Shown one piece after another: positions 1-8,925 of a DNA stretch of 64,000 nucleotides. Both the position numbers and the translations under genes were made by a program. How positions within the stretch are numbered: the stretch's first letter is position 1; every line of letters starts with the position of its first letter. The stretch is from Ponticoccus alexandrii. Lineage in GTDB: Bacteria > Pseudomonadota > Alphaproteobacteria > Rhodobacterales > Rhodobacteraceae. Where the stretch lies: contig NZ_CP047166.1 in NCBI RefSeq assembly GCF_016806125.1, positions 1,302,001 through 1,366,000 of the forward strand. The letters run 5' to 3'. The notes beneath the pieces were generated by a model that was not told where the DNA came from, ran no database searches, and was given only the letters and a program-made list of their open reading frames with translations.

Positions 1-385
1 GTCGTGCTTTCGCCCCACGCGTCCGCGCGCCCGTTGTCCTGCCCGCGTGGTCCGGCCCGGCACCGGCGCGCGGGCTGCTCCCATGGTGCGGTTGGGCGCG
101 GCGGTGGGTGCCCCGCGTATCGCCATCGCGGCTGGTGTCCCGATGCCCCGCCGCCGCGCGTCCGTCACGGGGGGCTAACCTGTCCTGATGCGTGGGCCAG
201 CAGGAACCGCGCCATCCCGGTGTGCGCCCCGGTCCGGGCAGTCGGCTCCCTCTGTGCGTCTTGCAGGAGGGTGGCTGGCCCTGCCGCGATCCGGGCACAG
301 GATGAAATCTCGCCTTTGCCTCTCGCGCCGCGACGCCGGCCGCCCTATAAGGGCGCGACGTCTGCCGCACCTGAAAGGGATACCA
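1..385. other. Region upstream of rpiA, no convincing gene
   Basis: No gene is called here. One plus-strand frame is open from base 2 to a TAA at 176-178 and could be the C-terminal tail of a gene starting outside the window (it ends in a plausible VTGG tail). In DNA this GC-rich an open frame of under 60 codons is expected by chance, so it stays a possibility only. Bases 179-371 show no clear promoter. The rpiA ribosome-binding site lies at about 372-380. Confidence 0.4.
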
Positions 386-1168
386 ATGTCCGGAGAGCTA
401 TCGCCCATCGACAAGGCCAAGTTCGTTGCCGCCAAACGCGCGGCGGAATTCGTGGAAAGCGGGATGCGCGTGGGCCTTGGCACCGGCTCCACCGCCGCGT
501 GGCTGGTGCGCTGCCTGGGCGAGAAGGTCCGCGAGGAGGGGCTGCGCTTTCGCGGCGTGCCGACCTCGACCCGCACCGCCGATCTGGCGCGCGAAGTGGG
601 GATCGAGGTGATCTCTCTCGATGAGGCCAAGTGGCTGGACATCACCATCGACGGCGCTGACGAATTCGACAGCGACCTCAGCCTGATCAAGGGCGGTGGC
701 GGTGCGCTGTTGCAGGAAAAGATCGTGGCCACCGCCTCGGATCAGATGGTGGTGATCGCCGATGCGGCCAAGGAGGTCGAGAGCCTCGGCAACTTCCCCC
801 TTCCGGTCGAAGTCATTCCCTTCGGCTGGCAGACCTCGCAGGCGCTGATCGAAGAGATGCTTGTGTCCATGGACGTGATGGGCCGCAAGGCGACCCTGCG
901 CATGAACGGCGAGCGTCCCTACATGACCGACGAGGGCAACCACATCCTCGACCTGCATCTGGGCCGGATCGGCAATGCGCGCCAGCTGGCCATGGTGCTG
1001 AACCAGGTGCCGGGGGTGGTGGAGAACGGGTTGTTCATCGACATCTGCGATCAGGTGGTGATCGGCTTCGGCGATGGCCGGGTCGAGACGCGCGACATCA
1101 ACGCGGGCACCGTCAGCGAAGACCGTCTGGACTTCGTCGAGGACGAAAACCTCTTCCGCGACGTCTGA
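386..1168 (+). CDS. rpiA: Ribose-5-phosphate isomerase A
   Basis: Cytoplasmic enzyme of the non-oxidative pentose phosphate pathway that interconverts ribose 5-phosphate and ribulose 5-phosphate. The 260-residue product has the family hallmarks: phosphate loop GTGSTA (32-37), DGADE (89-93) carrying the two catalytic Asp (89, 92), then KGGGGALLQEK (102-112) with the catalytic Lys102 and Glu111. The length is slightly above the 219 residues of the E. coli enzyme. The ATG at 386 was chosen over upstream in-frame starts because GAAAGGGA precedes it by a few bases and homology begins there. The next genes (M15 peptidase, gor) run in the same direction after gaps of 217 and 117 bp, so co-transcription is possible but not shown. 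Confidence 0.97.
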   Translation: MSGELSPIDKAKFVAAKRAAEFVESGMRVGLGTGSTAAWLVRCLGEKVREEGLRFRGVPTSTRTADLAREVGIEVISLDEAKWLDITIDGADEFDSDLSLIKGGGGALLQEKIVATASDQMVVIADAAKEVESLGNFPLPVEVIPFGWQTSQALIEEMLVSMDVMGRKATLRMNGERPYMTDEGNHILDLHLGRIGNARQLAMVLNQVPGVVENGLFIDICDQVVIGFGDGRVETRDINAGTVSEDRLDFVEDENLFRDV

Positions 1169-1385
1169 GACCGGAGGGGTGTCGGGCGGCCCGATGCCCG
1201 CCCGTCCTGTGCAACGGCGGGTGGCGCCCATCAGGCGCGCGCCTCCCTGCCTTCGCGAGGGGCTCATGGCCCGGCATCGCCTGCGGACCCTCCGGCGCCC
1301 TGTCTTCCGGAATTCCCGCCTTGACGGGTCTGGCCCCGATGCGGCCAGATTTGCGCGACCGGTTTTCAGCCCGAAAGGCGATCCC

Positions 1386-2036
1386 ATGCCGCTTCGCCCC
1401 TTGCCCTGCGCCGCGATCCTGGCCCTGCTGGCCTCTGCCTTGTCCGCACAGGAGCCGCGCGGGCGAGCCGAGCCGATCCCCGATGCGCTCTGGCAGAAGA
1501 TGCAGGGCGTGTCCTGGCACCCGGGCCTGGGCTGTGCGGGGCGCGCGGAGCTGCGGCTGCTGACGATCCCGCACCACGATTTTACCGGCGACCGACGCTT
1601 GGGTCATCTGGTCGCCGTCGCCGCAGAGGCCGACACCCTGCTGGATATCTTCGCCGCGCTCTACGACGCGGGCTACCCGATCCAGCAGATGCGTCCCGTG
1701 CACGAATTCGGCGGCAGGGACGATCTGTCGATGTCGGCAAACAACACCTCGGCCTTCAACTGCCGCAGGGTGGGCGGCGGCACGCGGCTGTCGGATCACG
1801 CCTTCGGCACCGCCGTCGACATCAACCCTGTGCAGAACCCCTACGTGACGCAGGGCGGCACGACCCCGGCGGCGGGCGTGGACTTCGACCAGTCGGCGGA
1901 ACGCGGCGCGGGCGTGTCCGGCGTCATCCGCGAGGGCGACGCGGTGGTGCGTGCCTTCACCGCGCGCGGCTGGGGCTGGGGCGGCACATGGCGCAGTGCG
2001 AAGGACTATCAACACTTCTCGCGCAGTGGCGGCTGA
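1386..2036 (+). CDS. Secreted M15-family peptidase (D-Ala-D-Ala carboxypeptidase-like)
   Basis: The 216-residue product has an N-terminal signal peptide (about 1-21, ending ALSAQ) and the zinc-site signature of M15 / VanY-type peptidases: SDHAFGTAVDIN gives His138 and Asp145, and the C-terminal DYQHF gives His210. By family knowledge such enzymes trim peptidoglycan peptides in the periplasm; the exact bond cleaved cannot be read from sequence. Two Cys in the mature part (50 and 126) could form a disulfide. The ATG at 1386 is the start that yields a clean signal peptide; the longer in-frame extension back to 1074 runs through rpiA and is not real. Confidence 0.85.
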   Translation: MPLRPLPCAAILALLASALSAQEPRGRAEPIPDALWQKMQGVSWHPGLGCAGRAELRLLTIPHHDFTGDRRLGHLVAVAAEADTLLDIFAALYDAGYPIQQMRPVHEFGGRDDLSMSANNTSAFNCRRVGGGTRLSDHAFGTAVDINPVQNPYVTQGGTTPAAGVDFDQSAERGAGVSGVIREGDAVVRAFTARGWGWGGTWRSAKDYQHFSRSGG

Positions 2037-2153
2037 GGCGGCGCGAGGCGGCCCGGACCCGGCTCCGGCGCGCCCGCGCGCGGCCACGGGTGGTCTGGCC
2101 AAGCCCGGCGGGCTGTGAAATACCTCCTGCGGGACAAAGGCACGAGGCACCCC

Positions 2154-3596
2154 ATGAGCGACTTCGACTACGATCTCTTCGTCATCGGTGGCGGTTCCGG
2201 CGGCGTGCGCGCGGCGCGCGTGGCCGCGGGCGAGACAGGTGCGAAAGTGGGCCTCGCCGAGGAAAGCCGCTATGGCGGCACCTGCGTGATCCGGGGCTGC
2301 GTGCCCAAGAAGCTGATGGTCTTCGCCTCGGAATACGCCACCATGCCCGCCGCCGCCCGCGCCAACGGCTGGGACATCCCGGACGGGACCTTCGACTGGT
2401 CCGTCTTTCAGACCAAGCTGCACGCCGAACTCGACCGGCTGGAGGGCATCTATCGCAAGCTGCTGGCGGGATCGGGGGTCGAGACCTTCGACGCCCGCGC
2501 CACGCTGAAGGACGCGCATACGGTGGAACTGTCCACCGGCGAGACCAAGACGGCGAAGCATATCCTGATCGCCACCGGCGGGCGCCCCGTGCGTCCCGAC
2601 CTGCCGAATGCGGGGCTTGGCCTCGTGTCGGACGACATCTTCGACCTGCCGGCGCTGCCGAAGTCGGTTCTGATCGTCGGCGGCGGCTATATCGCCTGCG
2701 AATTCGCCTGCATTCTCAACGGCCTCGGAGTCGAGGTCACGCAATACTACCGCGGTGCGCAGATCCTGCGGGGCTTCGACGAAGAGGCGCGCGGCCTGAT
2801 CGCCGAACAGATGAAGGCCAGCGGCATCGACCTGCACCTTGGCACCGACATTGTCGAGATGTGCCGCGAGGACGATCTGGACGAAACCCGCGACGCGCCG
2901 GTCGAGGCGCGCGATTTCGTTGCCGCCGCGGACACGCCTGCCACCCCGGACGGCAAGCCGCTCAGCGTGAAGGCCACCAACGGGACCGAGCGGGTCTTCG
3001 ACGCGGTCTTCTTTGCGACCGGGCGGCGGCCCAACACCGACGGACTGGGGCTCGAGGATCTGGGGATCGCACTGGGACGCGACGGCTCTGTCACGGTGGA
3101 CGACTACAGCCAGACCGCCGTGCCCTCTGTCTATGCCATCGGCGACGTGACCAACCGCGTGAACCTGACCCCCGTGGCGATCCGCGAGGGCATGGCCTTC
3201 GTCGAGACGGTCTTCAAGGGCAACCCGACCCCGGTGGACCACGAGTTGATCCCCTCGGCGGTCTTCACCCAGCCCGAGTTCGGCACCATCGGCCTGACCG
3301 AGGAAGAGGCCCGCGACAAGGGCCCGGTCGAGGTCTACTGCACCTCGTTCAAGCCGATGCAGACCGCCTTTGCGGAACAGAGCGACCGGGTGCTGATGAA
3401 GCTGGTCGTCTGTGCCGACACGCGCAAGGTTCTGGGATGCCACATCGTCGCACCCGGCGCCGGCGAGATGATCCAGCTTGCGGGCATCGCCGTAAAGCTG
3501 GGTGCGACCAAAGAGGATTTCGACCGGACGGTGGCGGTGCACCCGACCATGTCCGAGGAAATCGTGACCATGCGCACACCCGTGCGAAAAACGTGA
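2154..3596 (+). CDS. gor: Glutathione-disulfide reductase
   Basis: NADPH-dependent flavoprotein that regenerates reduced glutathione. The 480-residue product opens with the FAD-binding fold (VIGGGSGGVRAAR, 10-22), has the redox-active disulfide in GGTCVIRGCVPKKL (Cys44/Cys49), a second dinucleotide fold around GGGYIACEFA for NADPH, and the C-terminal HPTMSEE with the catalytic His463-Glu468 dyad. The sequence following the redox motif is of glutathione reductase rather than lipoamide or mercuric reductase type. The ATG at 2154 is preferred to a GTG at 2115 because the FAD fold starts directly after it. A glutathione peroxidase is encoded 21 kb away, not in the same operon. Confidence 0.95.
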   Translation: MSDFDYDLFVIGGGSGGVRAARVAAGETGAKVGLAEESRYGGTCVIRGCVPKKLMVFASEYATMPAAARANGWDIPDGTFDWSVFQTKLHAELDRLEGIYRKLLAGSGVETFDARATLKDAHTVELSTGETKTAKHILIATGGRPVRPDLPNAGLGLVSDDIFDLPALPKSVLIVGGGYIACEFACILNGLGVEVTQYYRGAQILRGFDEEARGLIAEQMKASGIDLHLGTDIVEMCREDDLDETRDAPVEARDFVAAADTPATPDGKPLSVKATNGTERVFDAVFFATGRRPNTDGLGLEDLGIALGRDGSVTVDDYSQTAVPSVYAIGDVTNRVNLTPVAIREGMAFVETVFKGNPTPVDHELIPSAVFTQPEFGTIGLTEEEARDKGPVEVYCTSFKPMQTAFAEQSDRVLMKLVVCADTRKVLGCHIVAPGAGEMIQLAGIAVKLGATKEDFDRTVAVHPTMSEEIVTMRTPVRKT

Positions 3597-3615
3597 TACG
3601 CTTGATATTGGCGCG

Positions 3616-3637
3616 GTGATGCACAGGTTAGCATCAC
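3616..3637. promoter_or_regulatory. Inverted repeat between gor and hflK
   Basis: GTGATGC at 3616-3622 and GCATCAC at 3631-3637 form a perfect 7-bp inverted repeat with an 8-nt spacer, 19 bp after the gor stop and about 30 bp before the hflK start. It may be an operator for hflK or a weak terminator for gor; no T-run follows it, which argues against the latter. Confidence 0.35.
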
Positions 3638-3667
3638 ACGGAAAGAACACAGGAAGGACCGGACTTC

Positions 3668-4858
3668 ATGGCAGGTAACAGCGGCGGCCCCTGGGGGGGC
3701 GGCGGTGGCGGAAGCCAGGGCGGCGGCGGCAACAACGGACGCCCGCCCAGTTCAGGCGGGGGCGGCGGTGGCCGCAGACCCGAGGACAGCCAGATCCCCG
3801 AGATCGACGAGCTGATGAAGAAGGGGCAGGAACGCCTGCGCGTGCTCATGGGCGGCCGTGGCGGCGACAATGGCGCACGCCGGAATGGCACCGGCGGTGG
3901 CGGCATGGGCGGCGGCGGCTTCGGCAAGGGCACCGTGATGCTGGGCCTTCTGGGCCTCGTCGGGCTCTGGGCCTTCGGCAGCTTCTACACCGTGCGGCCC
4001 GAAGAGCAGTCGGTTGAGTTGTTCCTTGGCGAATATTCGTCGACCGGCAATCCGGGTCTGAACTTCGCGCCGTGGCCGGTTGTGACCTACGAAGTCGTGA
4101 ACGTGACGTCTGAACGCACCGAGACCATCGGCGGCGGCCGCGCCACCGACGGCGGGCTGATGCTGACCACGGACGCCAATATCGTCGACATCGACTTTCA
4201 GGTGGTCTGGAACATCTCGGACCCGGCAAAGCTGCTGTTCAACATCCGCGACCCGCAGCTGACCGTTCAGGCGGCTTCGGAATCGGTCATGCGCGAGATC
4301 ATCGCAGCCTCGAACCTTGCGCCGATCCTCAACCGGGACCGGGGTTTGATCGCGGACAGCGCGCGTGAGCAGGTTCAGGCGACGCTGGATGAATACGACA
4401 GCGGCATCAACATCGTCCGGGTCAACCTCGATACCGCCGATCCGCCGGCCGAGGTCATCGACGCCTTCCGCGCCGTTCAGGCCGCCGAGCAGGAACGCGA
4501 CCGGCTGGAACGTCAGGCCGACGCCTACGCCAACCGTGTCGTCGCAGAGGCCCGCGGTCAGGCTGCGCAGGTGCGCGAAGAGGCCGAGGGCTACCGCGCC
4601 CAGCAGGTCAACGAAGCGCTGGGTCAGGCCGCCCGCTTCACCTCTGTGCAGGAAGAATATGCACTGGCCCCCGAAGTGACGCGCCGCCGTCTCTACATCG
4701 AGACGATGGAGAAGGTGCTGGGCGACGTGGACAAGATGATCCTCGACGAATCCGTGGTCAATGGTGGCGGATCGGGCGGGGGCGTCGTTCCCTACCTGCC
4801 GCTCAATGAGCTCCGCCGTCCGGCGGCGAGCGGTGCAGCTCCGGCGGAAGGAAACTGA
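3668..4858 (+). CDS. hflK: FtsH protease activity modulator HflK
   Basis: Inner-membrane SPFH/prohibitin-family protein that with HflC forms a large periplasm-facing complex around the FtsH protease and modulates membrane-protein degradation. The 396-residue product has a Gly-rich cytoplasmic N-terminus (1-85), one membrane segment (about 88-109, MLGLLGLVGLWAFG), the SPFH domain (about 110-290) and a coiled region rich in Ala/Glu/Gln (about 270-330). The ATG at 3668 follows a GGAAGGACC ribosome-binding region. hflC starts 3 bases after its stop, so the two subunits are almost certainly translated from one mRNA. Confidence 0.96.
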   Translation: MAGNSGGPWGGGGGGSQGGGGNNGRPPSSGGGGGGRRPEDSQIPEIDELMKKGQERLRVLMGGRGGDNGARRNGTGGGGMGGGGFGKGTVMLGLLGLVGLWAFGSFYTVRPEEQSVELFLGEYSSTGNPGLNFAPWPVVTYEVVNVTSERTETIGGGRATDGGLMLTTDANIVDIDFQVVWNISDPAKLLFNIRDPQLTVQAASESVMREIIAASNLAPILNRDRGLIADSAREQVQATLDEYDSGINIVRVNLDTADPPAEVIDAFRAVQAAEQERDRLERQADAYANRVVAEARGQAAQVREEAEGYRAQQVNEALGQAARFTSVQEEYALAPEVTRRRLYIETMEKVLGDVDKMILDESVVNGGGSGGGVVPYLPLNELRRPAASGAAPAEGN

Positions 4859-4860
4859 TC

Positions 4861-5970
4861 ATGCGCAAGACAACATTCCTCCTTCCCGTCCTCGTGGTCG
4901 CCATCGTCGTGATCCTGTCGTCGATCTTCGTGGTCGACGAGCGTGAAAAGGCGCTGGTGCTTCAGTTCGGCCAGATCAAGGCCGTCAAGGAAGAGCCGGG
5001 TCTCGCCTTCAAGATCCCGCTGATCCAGGAAGTCGTGCGCTACGACGACCGCATCCTGTCGCTCGACACCGACACCATCGAAGTCACGCCCGCCGACGAC
5101 CGCCGTCTGGTGGTCGATGCCTTCGCCCGCTACCGCATCGCCGACGTGGTGCAGTTCCGGCAGGCGGTGGGCACCGGCGGCGAGCGCGCCGCAGAGGATC
5201 GCCTGTCCGGCATCCTCAACGCGCAGATCCGCGAAGTGCTGGGTGCCGATCAGGTGACATCCGACCGGATTCTGTCCGAAGACCGCCGTGATCTGATGAA
5301 CCGGATTCGCGACAGCGCCCGCGCCGAGGCGATTTCGCTTGGGCTCGACGTGGTGGACGTGCGCCTGAAGCAGACGAACCTGCCCTCGCAGAACCTCGAA
5401 GCGACCTTCGACCGGATGCGCGCCGAGCGGGAACGTGAAGCGGCGGACGAGCGGGCACGCGGTAACGAAGCGGCACAGCGCGTCCGCGCTCTGGCTGATC
5501 GTACGGTGGTGGAGACTCTCTCCGAAGCCGAGCGCGAGGCCAACGTGATCCGCGGTGAGGCCGACGCCGAGCGCAACAACATCTTCGCGCAGGCCTATGG
5601 CGCAGACCCCGAGTTCTTCGCGTTCTACCGCTCGCTTCAGGCCTACGAGACGGCTCTGAGCGGTGGCAATTCGTCGATGGTGATGACGCCGGATAGCCAG
5701 TTCTTTAACTATTTCCGGAACGAGAACGCGACCTCGGGCTTCACCGCCGCGGCGACGCGCATACCCACCGCCGAACCGGGTGAAGGTCTGGAAGGCGTTG
5801 AGCCGGAGTTTTCGAACCCAGAAGCGGTCGAAGACGAAACGCCCGAGACCCCGGCACCGGTCGATCCCGCATCTGCGGACGACGCGGAGGCACCGGCAGA
5901 CGCGGTGGATGCCCCGGCTGACGGCGACGCAGCGCCGGCGACGGGTGACGACACCACGACCGGCAACTAA
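4861..5970 (+). CDS. hflC: Protease modulator HflC
   Basis: Partner of HflK in the FtsH-associated membrane complex. The 369-residue product has an N-terminal membrane anchor (about 5-26) whose end, SSIFVVDEREKALVLQFGQ, is the classic HflC junction, followed by the SPFH domain and an Ala/Glu/Arg-rich coiled coil (about 180-245). The last 60 residues are an acidic, Ala/Pro/Asp-rich tail not found in the shorter E. coli protein; such tails are common in alphaproteobacterial HflC. The stop at 5970 is followed immediately by the GTG of the DUF2065 gene. Confidence 0.96.
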   Translation: MRKTTFLLPVLVVAIVVILSSIFVVDEREKALVLQFGQIKAVKEEPGLAFKIPLIQEVVRYDDRILSLDTDTIEVTPADDRRLVVDAFARYRIADVVQFRQAVGTGGERAAEDRLSGILNAQIREVLGADQVTSDRILSEDRRDLMNRIRDSARAEAISLGLDVVDVRLKQTNLPSQNLEATFDRMRAEREREAADERARGNEAAQRVRALADRTVVETLSEAEREANVIRGEADAERNNIFAQAYGADPEFFAFYRSLQAYETALSGGNSSMVMTPDSQFFNYFRNENATSGFTAAATRIPTAEPGEGLEGVEPEFSNPEAVEDETPETPAPVDPASADDAEAPADAVDAPADGDAAPATGDDTTTGN

Positions 5971-6162
5971 GTGACCGGGACGGACATCTGGACGGGGATC
6001 GCCATGGTCCTCGTGATCGAGGGGCTGGTGTACGCACTGGCCCCTTCGCTTGTCGAACGCCTGCTGGAAGCCCTGCGGGCTCTGCCGGTGGACACAAGGC
6101 GGACCCTCGGTCTTGCCACCCTCGCGACCGGGCTGATCATGCTGTGGTTCCTGCGGGCGTGA
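5971..6162 (+). CDS. DUF2065 family small membrane protein
   Basis: This 63-residue protein has two hydrophobic segments (about 6-27 and 45-61) separated by a short polar loop, matching the DUF2065 (YjeT-like) family, which is regularly encoded beside hflKC. Its function is unknown. The GTG start at 5971 directly abuts the hflC stop codon (spacing zero), so translational coupling is likely and an accessory role in the HflKC complex is a reasonable inference. Confidence 0.8.
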   Translation: MTGTDIWTGIAMVLVIEGLVYALAPSLVERLLEALRALPVDTRRTLGLATLATGLIMLWFLRA

Positions 6163-6388
6163 TCTCGTCGATCCCGATCCGGCACGGATTAAGTTAAGCC
6201 GGGATTTACGAAAAACAGCTATTAACCATGATGACCAAGGATGGGTTTTATCCCGGCCAGTCACTCTCGCGTGAGAAACCGTAACTCTGTCTTTGGTGTT
6301 GCCGTCATGCACCTATCTCTGAAACACTGACTGACAGGAGGCAGATGGCGACCGTTCTGGCCGCTGACTGGCAGACAAGGAGATTCAA

Positions 6389-7861
6389 TTGAAACCGCAA
6401 TCCCTCGCAATGACACGGGATCGGGCGACACCGCTGCGGCTGTTCTGGCTGGGCACGCTCTCGATGATCCTGATCGTTTCGCAATCGCTGATGGCGCAGG
6501 CCCGCGGCGTGCCCGAAAGCTTTGCCGACCTCGCGCAGCGGGTCAGCCCCTCGGTCGTGAACATCACGACCTCGACGGTGGTCGCGGGCCGCACCGGCCC
6601 GCAGGGCATCGTTCCCGAAGGCTCCCCCTTCGAGGATCTCTTCCGCGACTTCCAGGATCGCGGCGGCCCCGACCGTCCGCGCCGCTCGTCCGCGCTTGGC
6701 TCGGGCTTCGTGATTTCCGAAGACGGCTACATCGTGACGAACAACCACGTTATCGAAGGCGCCGACGAGATCACCATCGAGTTCTTCTCGGGCCGCGAAC
6801 TGAAGGCGGAGCTGAAGGGCACCGACCCCAACACCGACATCGCGCTGCTGAAGGTGGAATCGGACGAGCCGCTGCCCTACGTGAACTTCGGCAACTCGGA
6901 CGGTGCCCGCGTGGGCGACTGGGTCATGGCCATGGGCAACCCGCTGGGGCAGGGCTTCTCGGTCTCCGCAGGCATCGTCTCGGCGCGCAACCGGGCGCTG
7001 TCGGGCACCTACGACGACTACATCCAGACCGACGCCGCCATCAACCGCGGGAACTCGGGCGGACCGCTGTTCAACATGGAAGGTGATGTGATCGGTGTGA
7101 ACACCGCGATCCTCTCGCCGACCGGCGGCTCGATCGGCATCGGCTTCTCGATGGCGTCGAACGTGGTGACCAAGGTCGTCGAGCAACTCAAGGAATTCGG
7201 CGAAACGCGCCGCGGCTGGCTGGGTGTCCGCATCCAGGACGTGACCGAGGACGAGGCCGAGGCGCTGGGTCTCGAGGAAGCCAAGGGGGCGCTGGTCTCT
7301 GACGTTCCGGAAGGCCCCGCCATGGAGGCCGGTATGATGGCCGGTGACGTGATCCTGTCCTTCGACGGCGTCACGGTCGAGGATACACGCCAGCTGGTGC
7401 GGGTCGTCGCCAACACCCCGGTGGGCGAGACCGTTCGGGTCGTGGTCTTCCGCGAGGGCGCGACGCAGACGCTGAAGGTCACGCTGGGCCGTCGAGAAGA
7501 GGCGCAGGGCGCCGTTCCCGCTGCTGCAAGCGGCGGGCCGGAGGCGGAAGCCCCCAGCGAGGTCGAGGTGCTGGGCCTGACGCTGAGCCCGCTCACCGCC
7601 GAGATCCGCGGCGAGCTGGATCTGGACGAAGGCACGAACGGCCTTGCGGTCATGGACGTCGCTCCGACCTCGCAGGCCTTCGAGAAGGGCCTTCGCGCCG
7701 GTGACGTCATCACCGAAGCCGGACAGAGCGCCGTGACCACGGTGGCCGAGCTTCAGGACCGGATCGACGAGGCAGGGGAAGAGGGTCGCAAGTCCATCCT
7801 TTTGCTGGTCCGCCGCGGCGGCGATCCGCGCTTCGTGGCGCTGGGTCTCAACAAGGACTGA
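6389..7861 (+). CDS. Do/DegP-family periplasmic serine protease
   Basis: Periplasmic quality-control protease/chaperone of the HtrA (DegP/DegQ/MucD) family, 490 residues. A signal segment (about 17-38) is followed by the trypsin-like domain with catalytic His120 (TNNHVIEG), Asp150 (NTDIALLKV) and Ser223 (GNSGGPLF), then two PDZ domains (about 270-365 and 390-480). The TTG at 6389 is preferred to the ATG at 6410 because AAGGAG at 6378-6383 lies 5 bases upstream of the TTG, while nothing SD-like precedes the ATG. It is encoded downstream of hflK-hflC-DUF2065 after a 226-bp AT-richer gap that probably carries its own promoter. Confidence 0.93.
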   Translation: MKPQSLAMTRDRATPLRLFWLGTLSMILIVSQSLMAQARGVPESFADLAQRVSPSVVNITTSTVVAGRTGPQGIVPEGSPFEDLFRDFQDRGGPDRPRRSSALGSGFVISEDGYIVTNNHVIEGADEITIEFFSGRELKAELKGTDPNTDIALLKVESDEPLPYVNFGNSDGARVGDWVMAMGNPLGQGFSVSAGIVSARNRALSGTYDDYIQTDAAINRGNSGGPLFNMEGDVIGVNTAILSPTGGSIGIGFSMASNVVTKVVEQLKEFGETRRGWLGVRIQDVTEDEAEALGLEEAKGALVSDVPEGPAMEAGMMAGDVILSFDGVTVEDTRQLVRVVANTPVGETVRVVVFREGATQTLKVTLGRREEAQGAVPAAASGGPEAEAPSEVEVLGLTLSPLTAEIRGELDLDEGTNGLAVMDVAPTSQAFEKGLRAGDVITEAGQSAVTTVAELQDRIDEAGEEGRKSILLLVRRGGDPRFVALGLNKD

Positions 7862-7887
7862 GCTTTCAGGTCAGAGAGTTTCGGTTT

Positions 7888-7912
7888 GGGCGGCCCTTCG
7901 GGCCGCCCATTT
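7888..7912 (+). terminator. Intrinsic terminator after the Do protease
   Basis: GGGCGGCCC at 7888-7896, loop TTC, GGGCCGCCC at 7900-7908, then ATTTT. A 9-bp perfect GC stem 26 bp after the stop codon. Confidence 0.8.
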
Positions 7913-8008
7913 TCGTTCCGGCCCGTGGTGGTTCCGGCCCGTGCTGCGGGGCGGGCGGGACAGCCGCTGCGCGGCCGTGCGAGAGGCGCTGCCTCTCGCG
8001 CTCTCCGC

Positions 8009-8033
8009 GGTATTTTCAGACCAAAGAAGAGGG
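8009..8033 (+). repeat. Dispersed intergenic motif, copy 1
   Basis: GGTATTTTCAGACCAAAGAA followed by GAGGG. One of at least seven related intergenic copies in this window (others near 18134, 22380, 30404, 30484, 34382, 43631). Conserved parts are GGTATTT, then GAC, then AAAGAAG. Confidence 0.6.
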
Positions 8034-8066
8034 GGAGGCTTGTGCGGAGAGACGCGCGTGCCGCGA

Positions 8067-8858
8067 TCAGGCGGGGCGCATCCGCCGGGCCTGTTCGGCG
8101 GCGGCGCTCAACGCCTCCGAGACGTCGTGGTGCAGGGTGCTTTGGCGCAGGCTTTCCAGACCGGCGGCGGTGGTCCCGGCGTAGTCGATCATGCCCTGAA
8201 CGTGTTCGGCGGCTGTTGGCGCGTCCTTGGCCAGCATATGCCCGGCGGAAAGGAACAGCTGCCGGATCGCGCGATCGGCGATCTCGGGCGGGGTGCCGAC
8301 GCGGACCGCATGGGCGACCATGGCCTCGGCGAAGGCGGCGACGAAGCCCGGCACCGGGCCGGTCATGGCGGTAAAGTGATCCAGAAGCACCTCGTCCGCC
8401 AGTTGATCGCATGGGCCGCAGGCGCCCAGCAGGCGCCGGGCCAGCGCCAGGTCGGCCCGGGTCGCGGCGGGGGTGGTCACGAAGGGCGAATAGGCCATGC
8501 CATGGGCGGCGGCGGGGCTGGACATGGCCCGGATCACCCGCGTCGCGCCGGTCAACCGGGTGATATCCGCAAGCGTCGCGGCGGCCATGACCGAGAGGAT
8601 CAGCGCATCGGGGGCATGCAGGCCGAGGGCCGGTGCCGCGGCCGGCGGCACGCAGAGCACGATGGTGCCGCAGCGCGCGGCGAGGCTGGCGGGATCGGTG
8701 GTCACCGTGATCGAACGGGCCTGCGGCACGTCCGGCAGGATGCCGCTGCGGTTGGCCACGATCAGCGCATCCGGCGTGACCGTTCCGCTGTCGAGCCAGG
8801 CCCGCAGGATGGTGCTGCCCAACATTCCTGATCCGACGAAACCGATCCTGTCGCGCAT
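8067..8858 (-). CDS. Pyrroline-5-carboxylate reductase-like NAD(P)-dependent oxidoreductase
   Basis: The 263-residue product begins with a Rossmann fold (GFVGSGMLGS, about 5-14), has the family's internal CVPP and MAAATL strands and a C-terminal helical half (GACGPCDQLADEVLLDHFTA onward) that resembles the P5CR dimerisation domain. By family, ProC reduces pyrroline-5-carboxylate to proline. The motifs are divergent from housekeeping ProC (for example CVPP instead of the usual CVKP-type strand), so the true substrate may differ and no gene symbol is given. The ATG at 8858 gives the proper N-terminus; the extension to 8915 lacks homology. It is transcribed in the same direction as the lipoprotein gene upstream, 67 bp apart. 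Confidence 0.75.
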   Translation of the reverse strand: MRDRIGFVGSGMLGSTILRAWLDSGTVTPDALIVANRSGILPDVPQARSITVTTDPASLAARCGTIVLCVPPAAAPALGLHAPDALILSVMAAATLADITRLTGATRVIRAMSSPAAAHGMAYSPFVTTPAATRADLALARRLLGACGPCDQLADEVLLDHFTAMTGPVPGFVAAFAEAMVAHAVRVGTPPEIADRAIRQLFLSAGHMLAKDAPTAAEHVQGMIDYAGTTAAGLESLRQSTLHHDVSEALSAAAEQARRMRPA

Positions 8859-8925
8859 GGCGTGCCTCTCTTGGGTTGCCCGGGGCCAGTGTAGGCCCGG
8901 GGGCGCGTCTGGCAAGACGGGAGGC

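Noticed and set aside
1113-3650. 845-residue minus-strand frame antisense to gor
   Set aside because: A shadow of gor and its neighbour; composition is typical of antisense to GC-rich genes.
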